From NCBI GenBank assembly GCA_029239545.1, contig JARBUQ010000187.1:1-8116 (forward strand): DNA of 8,116 nt, written 5' to 3'. Positions 1 to 6,635 of the stretch are shown here, in pieces (positions within the stretch are counted from its first letter, which is position 1; each line of letters starts with the position of its first letter). The DNA is from Paenibacillus sp. (lineage in GTDB: Bacteria; Bacillota; Bacilli; Paenibacillales; NBRC-103111). A model generated the notes under the pieces. It had not been told where the DNA came from. It did not search any database and worked only from the letters and a program-made list of their open reading frames with translations. The translations under genes and the position numbers were made by a program.

Positions 1-481
1 GAACGCTTACAAATTTTGTGCCAACAGGTGCAGTCTCGCTTACATTTACTTCCTCCCAAAGCTCGGTTTCGGAAGAAGCGGTGTAGGAGGAGCCAAGTAT
101 ATTCAAGGCTTGGTCCCAGAATCTCAGGTATAACCGCGCGCTTCCGGAAACCGCATAAACCTGTGCTTCAGCTTCGTAAACCATGCCTGTAAGGGCAGCA
201 ATCTTATCGCTTTCCATACTTAAAGCCATGCTTGCAGAGCTGTCTGCCAGCTTAAGACTATTAACTCCTCTGTACTGCTGGTCGTCTGATACCGAAGCAA
301 CTCCGCCGCTATGAACGAGGGTCCATCCTGTTATTCCAGCTACTGGCAAAGGCTCTTCAAATCCGTTGTTGCTCACAGTCAAAGGCAGCTCATTGAAGCC
401 TGCTTGCACGGTGGGTGTGCTGTTGTACATGAAGCCTGCAAACAAAACAAGGGTGAGAAGACTAACAAAAAGCTTTTTCAT
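1..481 (-). CDS. Secreted protein with N-terminal carbohydrate-binding-like domain (partial)
   Basis: The reading frame is open from an ATG at 481 to the window edge, so only about 160 N-terminal residues are seen. The protein starts with a typical Sec signal peptide: MKK, then a hydrophobic stretch at residues 4-19, with a likely cleavage after V-Q-A27. The mature part (about residues 33-160) carries the pattern of jelly-roll carbohydrate-binding modules: 'NNGFEEP' at the start, 'GWT', a 'Y-R-G-x-x-S-L-K-L' strand, and 'ARLYLRFWD' later. Such domains (CBM_4_9-like) commonly sit at the N-terminus of large secreted glycoside hydrolases or polysaccharide lyases; the catalytic part, if any, lies outside the window. 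AAAGGAGG at 500-507 is 18 nt from the ATG, which is too far, but an in-frame TTG at 490-488 lies 9 nt from it. The true start may therefore be 490, adding three residues. It has its own promoter, since a terminator separates it from the gene upstream. Domain family assignment is by eye. Confidence 0.85.
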   Translation of the reverse strand, partial: MKKLFVSLLTLVLFAGFMYNSTPTVQAGFNELPLTVSNNGFEEPLPVAGITGWTLVHSGGVASVSDDQQYRGVNSLKLADSSASMALSMESDKIAALTGMVYEAEAQVYAVSGSARLYLRFWDQALNILGSSYTASSETELWEEVNVSETAPVGTKFVSV

Positions 482-499
482 GGATAACAAATCATCCAA

Positions 500-507
500 C
501 CTCCTTT
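500..507 (-). promoter_or_regulatory. Strong ribosome binding site that questions the start of the left-edge gene
   Basis: AAAGGAGG on the minus strand is a near-perfect Shine-Dalgarno sequence. It is 18 nt from the ATG at 481 but 9 nt from an in-frame TTG at 490. No stop intervenes between TTG and ATG. The spacing favours TTG; the conventional MKK signal-peptide start favours ATG. Confidence 0.7.
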
Positions 508-520
508 AGTGTCTTTCATT

Positions 521-594
521 GCAATCATAGCGAATTAGCGGTTTGAAATCTTTGTACTATAGTTCATGAAATCATCACAATCGTACGGAATGAA
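521..594 (-). repeat. Duplicated upstream control element, copy A
   Basis: This 74-bp stretch aligns without gaps to 2387-2460 with 9 mismatches. The longest identical runs are 556-572 (17 nt) and 574-586 (13 nt). Both copies lie just upstream of minus-strand genes and in the same orientation. The core holds two small palindromes, ACTATAGT (556-563) and TTCATGAA (563-570). On the minus strand, TATAGT (561-556) resembles a -10 box, but no good -35 box lies 16-18 bp upstream (ACGATT is the best), which would fit an activator-dependent promoter. The flanking coding sequences are not duplicated. Confidence 0.85.
556..561 (-). promoter_or_regulatory. Candidate -10 box for the left-edge secreted gene
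   Basis: TATAGT on the minus strand differs from TATAAT at one position and is conserved in both copies of the duplicated element. A second candidate, TATGAT, occurs at 529-524. Its counterpart in copy B would sit almost on top of the ribosome binding site there, so TATAGT is the better common choice. No mapped start is available. Confidence 0.4.
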
Positions 595-622
595 AAAAAA
601 CAGGCGCTGGATAAGCGACTGT
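593..622 (-). terminator. Intrinsic terminator of the deacetylase-like gene
   Basis: Read on the minus strand, ACAG-T-CGCT, a five-base loop TATCC, then AGCG-C-CTGT form an eight-pair stem with one internal T/C mismatch, followed by eight T residues (600-593). It begins 17 nt after the stop codon at 640-642. The T tract touches the distal end of control element copy A, so transcription from the deacetylase-like gene should stop before the promoter of the left-edge gene. Confidence 0.85.
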
Positions 623-639
623 TCTTCAAGCTTTCTCAT

Positions 640-2367
640 TCACCTGTTAAAGGCTACCTTCTGTTTCCTGCAAAGAATGCCAAATTTATAGTCCGTTTGC
701 GTCATATCAAAGCTGGCCTCGCTATCTATAACCGGAATCCACACTACAGCCTCTCGATTTTGTTTATCCGTAGACATGCCTGCAAGTTCTACTTCACCCG
801 AAGCGTTCATTCCTGTTATACGAAGCTTGCGCCTTGCACGCTCCCAATCGTTGATCTCCTTACCAGTCATGAATGTAAAACCATACTCTCTGGCAGTGTG
901 GACCACTTTACGAAGGGCATCTCTTACATTAAGCTGATTGTGAATATGGAACTGGTGAAATAAGAAATGGGCAACTCCGTTAACACGCTTTGCCTGCTCA
1001 AGAAAGGGGACTAGAACACTGCTGTCTGCCAGCAGATTATGATCCAGATCCTGGGTTAAGAAGCCGATCTCAAGTACGTCGTAAGGTCGGTTCTGCTCAT
1101 CCCAGTAAGCGATCGGGAAGTAGGGATGGCATGTACCGAACAAATAGCCAATATTGCCTTTTTTGCTCGGTCCTCGAGTCTGATCCGCTTGAATTCCATG
1201 CCGCTCACACCACTGAAACAGTTCTCCCCATCCTTCAAAACGAGTGTAGTGATTTTTGTTGGATGTGAATTGTTCCAGCCCTGTGGCTTGCTTCAGCCAA
1301 TCGAATTGACGAATGAATTCTTGTTCCCCCCACTTGCCATTCTGATCTTCCATAGCATTATAATGGAAGGCCAACTCATGACCATCCGCAAGTGCCTGCT
1401 CATAAATGAAGGGACTGTAACCCGGCTCCAACATACACCAAGAACTGCGAACCTCGCATTCCTTCAATACTTCTAATGTTGTGACGGCAGTTTCGTCTAC
1501 GTTACGGTCGCTATCATGAGAGATCATGGCTACCTGCTCAATCCCATCCGGCCAGTACCCAATGAATGGCAGCGGCAGACCAAGCTTAACGGTCTCATTC
1601 AGCAAATGTTTGATGACCGCTTCTTTCCATAAGTCAGAGTAGGGGTGAGGAAAATAAGAATATCCAGTTTCAGTCTGAGCGCGATCCATGCTCCAATCCA
1701 ATTCGAAGCCGTCATCGGCCTTCAATAAGAGGTCATCAATGGCCCCTGTTCCATCCGGAGCAGGTATGCCGTCTTGGGTGACCGGTTGTGTCCCTTGCTG
1801 CAATCCTACCCATGTGGCTGGCAAGTTGATAGCCCAGCGGTGGAGGGCGCCGCGGCCGATTGGAAAGCGTTGCAACGCAGCGCCAAGTCGAGGCGCCTCT
1901 GAAGAGGAAGATTCTCTAAGGACACCAAAAGACTCGGCTGGATCTGACAGATCTGAATCTGAAGTATGGATACTGCTCCAGGAAGCAGCTTGAATATACC
2001 GCAGAGGTCTTGTGTCTCCTAGGGTATCCGGCAACGTAGCATATCCGGGACCCGTACTTGGATGGACCTCACAGCCCAGCCGATTGGCGAAGTGGTTTAA
2101 TCCAGAGAAGGAAACAAGCAGGCCGCCACCTTCAGCATAGGTCCACAGTTGTTTAAGTGAATCAGTAGAAGCGGGTTCTAATGCAACAATAACGACGTCA
2201 AGCTGACTGGAGGCAAGCTCTTCTCCAGCATGCAGCCACTGAAATGGAATGCCTGCATGTTCTAATACTTCGCTAATAAATTTTTCGAATACGTTCTCGC
2301 CTTTTGCCCATCGTGCTTGAGCTGCTTCACGATCCAGGAGAACGCCTACTTGTGCTAGTCTGTTCAT
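640..2367 (-). CDS. Amidotransferase-like plus divergent polysaccharide deacetylase-like protein
   Basis: The protein has 575 residues from the ATG at 2367. That start is chosen over the ATG at 2394 because AAGGAAGG lies 6 nt before it, while the longer start falls inside the duplicated control element. There is no signal peptide, so it is probably cytoplasmic. Residues about 1-250 look like a class I glutamine amidotransferase-like fold: strand 'DVVIVAL' near 57-63, then 'YAEGGGLLVSFSG' near 77-89. From about 275, 'MISHDSD' (H284, D285, D287) and 'GHELAFHYN' (H330, H335) match the first two motifs of NodB-type deacetylases. The second histidine of the usual HxxxH is Met here. A later H-rich stretch, 'HFLFHQFHIH', may supply ligands. 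The last 80 residues look beta-rich. The likely role is handling a carbohydrate substrate in the cell, but no substrate can be named and the fold calls are by eye. An intrinsic terminator follows, so it is likely monocistronic. Confidence 0.8.
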   Translation of the reverse strand: MNRLAQVGVLLDREAAQARWAKGENVFEKFISEVLEHAGIPFQWLHAGEELASSQLDVVIVALEPASTDSLKQLWTYAEGGGLLVSFSGLNHFANRLGCEVHPSTGPGYATLPDTLGDTRPLRYIQAASWSSIHTSDSDLSDPAESFGVLRESSSSEAPRLGAALQRFPIGRGALHRWAINLPATWVGLQQGTQPVTQDGIPAPDGTGAIDDLLLKADDGFELDWSMDRAQTETGYSYFPHPYSDLWKEAVIKHLLNETVKLGLPLPFIGYWPDGIEQVAMISHDSDRNVDETAVTTLEVLKECEVRSSWCMLEPGYSPFIYEQALADGHELAFHYNAMEDQNGKWGEQEFIRQFDWLKQATGLEQFTSNKNHYTRFEGWGELFQWCERHGIQADQTRGPSKKGNIGYLFGTCHPYFPIAYWDEQNRPYDVLEIGFLTQDLDHNLLADSSVLVPFLEQAKRVNGVAHFLFHQFHIHNQLNVRDALRKVVHTAREYGFTFMTGKEINDWERARRKLRITGMNASGEVELAGMSTDKQNREAVVWIPVIDSEASFDMTQTDYKFGILCRKQKVAFNR

Positions 2368-2373
2368 TGAGCA

Positions 2374-2381
2374 CCTTCCTT
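2374..2381 (-). promoter_or_regulatory. Ribosome binding site fixing the start of the deacetylase-like gene at 2367
   Basis: AAGGAAGG on the minus strand sits 6 nt before the ATG at 2367. The upstream in-frame ATG at 2394 has no such site, and its position belongs to the element shared with 521-594, where the matching bases are non-coding. Confidence 0.75.
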
Positions 2382-2386
2382 CAACT

Positions 2387-2460
2387 GCAATCATAACGAA
2401 TTAGAAGTCCGAAATCTTTGGACTATAGTTCATGAAATTATCACAATCGTACTAAATGAA
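2387..2460 (-). repeat. Duplicated upstream control element, copy B
   Basis: This is the partner of 521-594, 88% identical over 74 bp without gaps. It lies between the terminator of the binding-protein gene (2480-2508) and the start of the deacetylase-like gene, with its proximal edge 19 nt from the ATG at 2367. It keeps both palindromes (ACTATAGT at 2422-2429, TTCATGAA at 2429-2436) and the candidate TATAGT box. Confidence 0.85.
2422..2427 (-). promoter_or_regulatory. Candidate -10 box for the deacetylase-like gene
   Basis: TATAGT on the minus strand would give a transcript start near 2414 and a leader of about 47 nt, which leaves room for the ribosome binding site at 2374-2381. The -35 region is poor (ACGATT at 2450-2445, 17-bp spacer), suggesting dependence on an activator. 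Confidence 0.4.
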
Positions 2461-2479
2461 ACGAACATTCTATACCAAT

Positions 2480-2508
2480 GGAAATAACTCCCCCTTGAAT
2501 GGGGGAGT
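2480..2508 (-). terminator. Terminator hairpin after the solute-binding protein gene
   Basis: ACTCCCCC (2487-2494) and GGGGGAGT (2501-2508) form a perfect eight-pair GC-rich stem with a six-base loop, ten bases past the stop codon at 2518-2520. On the minus strand it is followed only by TATTTCC, a weak T tract, so some read-through into the deacetylase-like gene is possible. Confidence 0.7.
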
Positions 2509-2517
2509 CCTTGTACA

Positions 2518-4134
2518 TTATTTAATTCCTAATGCAGCCTTCGTTTGCTTGGTATAAAGATCAAGCAGTTCTTGCCCTTTATATTTAACCATTAGCTCTT
2601 CACGGTATGCAGGCCAATTCTTACCTGATTTATCTTCGAAAATCGCTTTCGCTTGCAGTTCGCGTTGGCGCTTACGATACGTACCCAAGTCAAAGCCATC
2701 AGGAGCAATCAAACTAGTACCATTGTATCGGTAGGAAGGTAAGCCTAAGAGTGTTTTCTCAATCTGACGATCGCGATCTGTTTGATTAGGATCTATGACA
2801 TTCAAGCCAAAAACAGCTGGTGTTAGTGGTGTGAAGAAATCCCAGATCGTTAGGAAATCACCTTTGTTCGTGATGTCAGCTTTATAAGCATCGGGTAAAA
2901 GGGTTATCGTTTTGCCATTCTTCGTGTAATGCTTGTTCTCAATTCCGTAATGTGTTAGCAGGTAGCCTTCTTCGCTTGCCAGCCAGTCAAGGATCTCTAC
3001 ACTACGGGCAACCTTCTCTGGAGACTTCTCCACTATATTTTTGTGGAAAAGAACGGGTGATCCTGGAGCAATTCCGGATTGAATAGGTTGACTTCCGAAT
3101 GGTGTGAATGGGACCCAGTTTGCATTCGGAAACAAAGCTTTAGTCTTGGACTGTATGCTTTGTGGGTTCGAGTCAAAGGCGAAATCCTTGGCAGCCGACA
3201 TAATGACGCCTACTTTGCCTTGCGCTGCTTTATCTATGTGCTGTGGACTTTTATTTAGGAACCAATCGGGATCGACAACGCCTTCAGCAATTACTTTGGA
3301 TATATCGGTCAACACTTGTTCCACTTTTGGATCTGTCTGCATATCTACGAACGTCCCGTCGTCTTTCACGTAGCTGGCGTAGATGAGTCCGGCTTTCCAA
3401 TACTCCGGCCAATCAAGTCCAATTCCATCGCCGCCTGCAGCAGTCGTGAACCCATAGGTATCTTTCTTGCCATTTCCATCAGGGTCATTGAACGTGAATG
3501 CTTTGAGAACATTTATATATTCGTCGTAAGTCTTAGGAACCTGCAGATTCAGCTTGTCGAGCCAATCTTTGCGGATATACCAAGCACGATACAATTCTTT
3601 GCTGTATGGTACTGGAGCGCGATATGTTTTTCCTTGAATCTGATAGTTTTTGTAGGTCGTCTCATCTACCCAGTATTTGAAATAGTTAGGCATCGTTTGC
3701 GGGCTAACAAATTTGTCGATTTCACCAAGGATTCCGTCTAATGCATATTTTTGTCCGCCATCACCTGTTGCATCACGCCACATATCTGGTGGATCATTGG
3801 CAGTTAGCTGTGCATTGAGCTTGTTAATATAATCCTGTCCTAGCGCCATGTAGTCTACAGTGAGCTTAACATTGAATTTCTCTTCAATCGTTTTCTTAAC
3901 GAAATCTTCATCGCCTTTAGGCAATGTTGCATTTGCTGGACCATCAATCATGATCCTCAGGTTCAAAAGCTCCTTGGTCGGCTTTGCAGATGCATTTGCA
4001 GTTCCGGTTCCTGCAGGAGTTGGGCTAGAGGTGTTTGTGCTGCCTGAGTCACCGCAAGCACTTAGTACAGCCAATGCCAGCGTTGCCGAGGTAAGCACTT
4101 TCATTTTTCTGAATTTGTCTGTTTTTTTGATCAT
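2518..4134 (-). CDS. Extracellular sugar-binding lipoprotein of an ABC transporter (LipO/YtcQ-like)
   Basis: This 538-residue protein has a lipoprotein signal peptide: basic N-terminus, hydrophobic 13-24, lipobox L24-S-A-C27. A Ser/Thr/Pro/Gly-rich linker to about residue 50 follows, so it should be anchored on the outer face of the membrane. The rest matches the long family 1 solute-binding proteins common in Paenibacillus and Bacillus (LplA, YtcQ type, usually about 500-560 residues). Signs include 'DPPDMW', a 'PYSKELYRAWYIRKDWLDKL' stretch, and the Asp/Gly-rich loop 'NDPDGNGKKDTYGF' at 216-229, which is typical of this group and resembles a calcium-binding loop. The start has a GGGGGAA-type ribosome binding site near 4145-4151, about 10 nt away. 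The gene diverges from a membrane-bound AraC regulator, the usual partner of such proteins. No permease or ATPase gene is adjacent. The substrate is likely an oligosaccharide, identity unknown. Confidence 0.92.
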   Translation of the reverse strand: MIKKTDKFRKMKVLTSATLALAVLSACGDSGSTNTSSPTPAGTGTANASAKPTKELLNLRIMIDGPANATLPKGDEDFVKKTIEEKFNVKLTVDYMALGQDYINKLNAQLTANDPPDMWRDATGDGGQKYALDGILGEIDKFVSPQTMPNYFKYWVDETTYKNYQIQGKTYRAPVPYSKELYRAWYIRKDWLDKLNLQVPKTYDEYINVLKAFTFNDPDGNGKKDTYGFTTAAGGDGIGLDWPEYWKAGLIYASYVKDDGTFVDMQTDPKVEQVLTDISKVIAEGVVDPDWFLNKSPQHIDKAAQGKVGVIMSAAKDFAFDSNPQSIQSKTKALFPNANWVPFTPFGSQPIQSGIAPGSPVLFHKNIVEKSPEKVARSVEILDWLASEEGYLLTHYGIENKHYTKNGKTITLLPDAYKADITNKGDFLTIWDFFTPLTPAVFGLNVIDPNQTDRDRQIEKTLLGLPSYRYNGTSLIAPDGFDLGTYRKRQRELQAKAIFEDKSGKNWPAYREELMVKYKGQELLDLYTKQTKAALGIK

Positions 4135-4354
4135 TTGGTTCTTATTCCCCCTTAAGCATTTTGAGTGGTCTTACTCTTGCCTAGTCAGCATAATCGAGGT
4201 TGGCGCAAATTGAAAATAGACCGTTTTTGCAGGATGCCCCAATTTTGAAACCGCTATTAAAACCTTGACGTAGGGCACTTCACAGGGAATAATAGGGTCA
4301 TGGGTTTGACGAACAAGTGGGTTTATCCCATACGTTTGGGAGGAGGATGAGGAA
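4135..4354. promoter_or_regulatory. Divergent intergenic control region
   Basis: This 220-bp gap separates the binding-protein gene (minus) from the membrane regulator gene (plus) and must hold both promoters. The plus-strand promoter is readable at 4265-4293. For the minus strand I see only weak candidates, such as TTTCAA and TATGCT with a 17-bp gap in the stretch complementary to about 4190-4220, so activation by the regulator is plausible. No long repeat or clear operator palindrome was found. The duplicated element upstream of the other two minus-strand genes is not present here. Confidence 0.6.
4265..4293 (+). promoter_or_regulatory. Sigma-A-type promoter of the membrane regulator gene
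   Basis: TTGACG (4265-4270) and AATAAT (4288-4293) are separated by exactly 17 bp, close to the vegetative consensus. The transcript would start near 4300, giving a leader of about 55 nt that includes the GGGAGGAGG ribosome binding site at 4338-4346, 8 nt from the ATG at 4355. Confidence 0.65.
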
Positions 4355-6586
4355 ATGAAGCGGAACTGGTTCTACCGGATGTTGTTTTCTTATATGCCGG
4401 TATTCTTGGCGGTTTGTCTTACTTTGTTGTTAATCCTGTTTCTTACTGTTCGCCAGCTGTCAGAACAATCCTCCATTCAATCTAATGAAACCGTTGCCAA
4501 AAACGCTGCACAGACGATCGAACAATCACTTCGCAGCATCGATGATGCCATGGCCCAAATGATTAATAAAGACACCATCTCCGGTTATTATAATGAACCG
4601 AATGATTATTTGTATTTCTCCTCCTATGAGGCAGCTCGCACTTTGAATGAGTTTCAGACCCGCTTTCCTTTAATTGAATCGTTATACTTGGTGAAGCCAG
4701 AGGATGGTTCTGTATTGGAGACAACTTCTGTTAGAGATATTAAGAGCCACCCGGATAAAGCCTATATTGAGGATAAGATAAAGTCTGATTCCAGATTCGT
4801 ATGGGGAGACAGCAGAACGTTAGTATCCCCCCTCTACGCTACTGGCAGTAAAGAGGTCATCTCGCTCGCTCGAATCTCGCATCTGCGAACCCAGGGGTTA
4901 TTCGTAGCTCAGATTAATGTTGCTACCCTGCAGAGACTGCTTAGTCAATCCGTGGACACAACAATCGGTTATCTTAGAATTATAGATGCTAACGGCGGAA
5001 TTATTGGGTCTACATTTACTATGGATGACGACGGCAAGGAGCGTAGGAAGCTGGCTACAGCGCCGATGAAATACACAGGCTGGACCATGGAGAGCGGTGT
5101 CCTTCAGCCAGGTATGCTCAGTTGGGCGGAGCCTGTATTGTACATTTCAATATCGTTGGGAGTCGTCTGTATTTTCTTTGGCTTGGCATGGATTGTGTAT
5201 GCTACTCGGAGACATTACCGCCCTGTACAGTCGCTAATTACGCAGATTGGGACGTTCTCCATAGCCAAGTCGAATGATGCCATGAATGAAGGGAAAAAGG
5301 ATGAGTTCCATGCTATAGGAAGAGCACTTGATAATCTATGGGATCATTCCAACCAGCTGCAGCAGGAAAATGCCAAAAACCTTAAATTCAAAAGAGAGCA
5401 TCAATTCAGGCGATTAGCCGAGGGGCGATTCGAGACGGCATCTTTCTATGGCGCTAAGGAAGAGGAGATGTTCGGACTGCAGTTAGAAAGGCATCCAACA
5501 GCAGTTCTGATCGAGATAGACCGTTACTTGTCGGAGCTATCCAATTTGTATCCGGAGCATGAAATTGGACTTATGAAAGAAGCCTTCCAATCTTCTCTGG
5601 ATAGGCGCTTAGCAGACGAAGGAATTTCCTACACTACGGAATGGCTTACTGAAAACCAATTAGGTGCTATTGTGATGCTAGAGGAAGGGCAAGAACCGGA
5701 GGATCGACTCGAAGAGGTGCTGGAGAATTTCCGTTTATGGACAGAACAGGATCTTCCTTTTACAGTGACGATCTCAGTCGGAGTTGCCGTTGAACGGATT
5801 GAAGCGGTATCGGTTTCTTTCCAGACGGCGCGCAGGGCTCTTTCTTATAAAGTATCACTTGGCTTGAATCGGATTATTACCCAGAATGTATTGCCTGACA
5901 GCGAGCAGCGTGGTATGGTTCAAGAGTTGCAGAGAATCGAAGAAATTAGCAGATCCTTGCGTGTAGGCGAACGCAGTTGGGTACACGAGCTCCAGTTATT
6001 CATTAGAACTTTACAAACCGGCTCCTTTAATGGGGAGCAGGTTAGGAATCTGTTATTCGTCTTGTTATTCCATGTCCAGCATAAGATGAGTGACCTGCCC
6101 GCTGAGCTGGAAAGTGTTTGGCTCAAGGCGAACTCCCGCCTGGAGATGACGATGAACAAAGGGGAGACTTTGTCGGATATCGGTTTAGTTCTGAAGGAAA
6201 CCCTTGAAGCTGTATCAGGACGCATCCAGGAATGGAGAGATTCCAAGAACAATCGAGTTATTATGCAGGATATAAAACGATATATTGATGAGCATTACAA
6301 TGATCCTAATTTGTCTCAATCTATGCTGGCAGAGGCGTTCCGGCTGCATCCCAGTTCGATCAGCCGGTTATTCAAAGAAGAATATGGCGTCAAGTTCGTG
6401 GATTACGTCAATTCCGTGCGAGTAGAGCAGGCAGCGCGTCTGATGGGGCAAGGTCATACCACTGTTCAGGATGTTGCTGAGCAGGTCGGATTTGTTCATA
6501 GCAAAACGTTCATAAGTATTTTCAAGAAAATAACAGGATATACCCCAGGCAACTATCAGAAGGACCGCACGGGGACTGAATTTTAA
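4355..6586 (+). CDS. Membrane-anchored AraC-family transcriptional regulator (YesS/YtdP-like)
   Basis: This 743-residue one-component sensor-regulator has a first membrane segment at about 10-33 and an extracellular region at about 35-258, which in this group is usually a Cache-type sensor. A second membrane segment follows at about 261-283, then the family-typical 'RRHYRPVQSL'. The cytoplasmic part has a charged, probably helical linker (about 325-360) and a degenerate GGDEF-like domain (about 368-510). Its 'TISVGVA' is followed by a 'ALSYKVSLGLNRII' helix, as in the GGDEF_2 family; no GGDEF signature is present, so it should not make cyclic di-GMP. Residues 639-738 are an AraC double helix-turn-helix ending in the usual 'GYTPGNYQ'. 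The start is set by GGGAGGAGG 8 nt upstream. By analogy with B. subtilis YesS, it probably senses an extracellular sugar signal and activates the divergent binding-protein gene. The next gene follows after 49 bp on the same strand. Confidence 0.93.
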   Translation: MKRNWFYRMLFSYMPVFLAVCLTLLLILFLTVRQLSEQSSIQSNETVAKNAAQTIEQSLRSIDDAMAQMINKDTISGYYNEPNDYLYFSSYEAARTLNEFQTRFPLIESLYLVKPEDGSVLETTSVRDIKSHPDKAYIEDKIKSDSRFVWGDSRTLVSPLYATGSKEVISLARISHLRTQGLFVAQINVATLQRLLSQSVDTTIGYLRIIDANGGIIGSTFTMDDDGKERRKLATAPMKYTGWTMESGVLQPGMLSWAEPVLYISISLGVVCIFFGLAWIVYATRRHYRPVQSLITQIGTFSIAKSNDAMNEGKKDEFHAIGRALDNLWDHSNQLQQENAKNLKFKREHQFRRLAEGRFETASFYGAKEEEMFGLQLERHPTAVLIEIDRYLSELSNLYPEHEIGLMKEAFQSSLDRRLADEGISYTTEWLTENQLGAIVMLEEGQEPEDRLEEVLENFRLWTEQDLPFTVTISVGVAVERIEAVSVSFQTARRALSYKVSLGLNRIITQNVLPDSEQRGMVQELQRIEEISRSLRVGERSWVHELQLFIRTLQTGSFNGEQVRNLLFVLLFHVQHKMSDLPAELESVWLKANSRLEMTMNKGETLSDIGLVLKETLEAVSGRIQEWRDSKNNRVIMQDIKRYIDEHYNDPNLSQSMLAEAFRLHPSSISRLFKEEYGVKFVDYVNSVRVEQAARLMGQGHTTVQDVAEQVGFVHSKTFISIFKKITGYTPGNYQKDRTGTEF

Positions 6587-6635
6587 TTAATAATATGGCT
6601 TCAACGATTTTCCAAATAAAGGCGGGTTTAAAACA

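Noticed and set aside
697..1993. Plus-strand open frames across the deacetylase-like gene.
   Set aside because: They lie opposite a gene with clear protein motifs, lack ribosome binding sites and have no recognisable domains.
3104..4213. Plus-strand open frames opposite the binding-protein gene, one reaching into the intergenic region.
   Set aside because: They mirror the codon pattern of the minus-strand gene and show no start signals or domains.
4240..4262. AAACCGCTA occurs upstream of the regulator promoter and, on the minus strand, in control element copy A.
   Set aside because: It is only nine bases long, is not kept in copy B, and could arise by chance in short intergenic stretches.
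4317..4330. Small hairpin TGGG/CCCA in the leader of the regulator gene as a possible riboswitch or attenuator.
   Set aside because: It has only four pairs, no T tract and no partner structure; the leader is too short for a known riboswitch.
4301..4334. A second TTGACG at 4306-4311 that might be another promoter.
   Set aside because: No acceptable -10 box lies 16-18 bp downstream (CATACG), and it would start transcription at or past the ribosome binding site.
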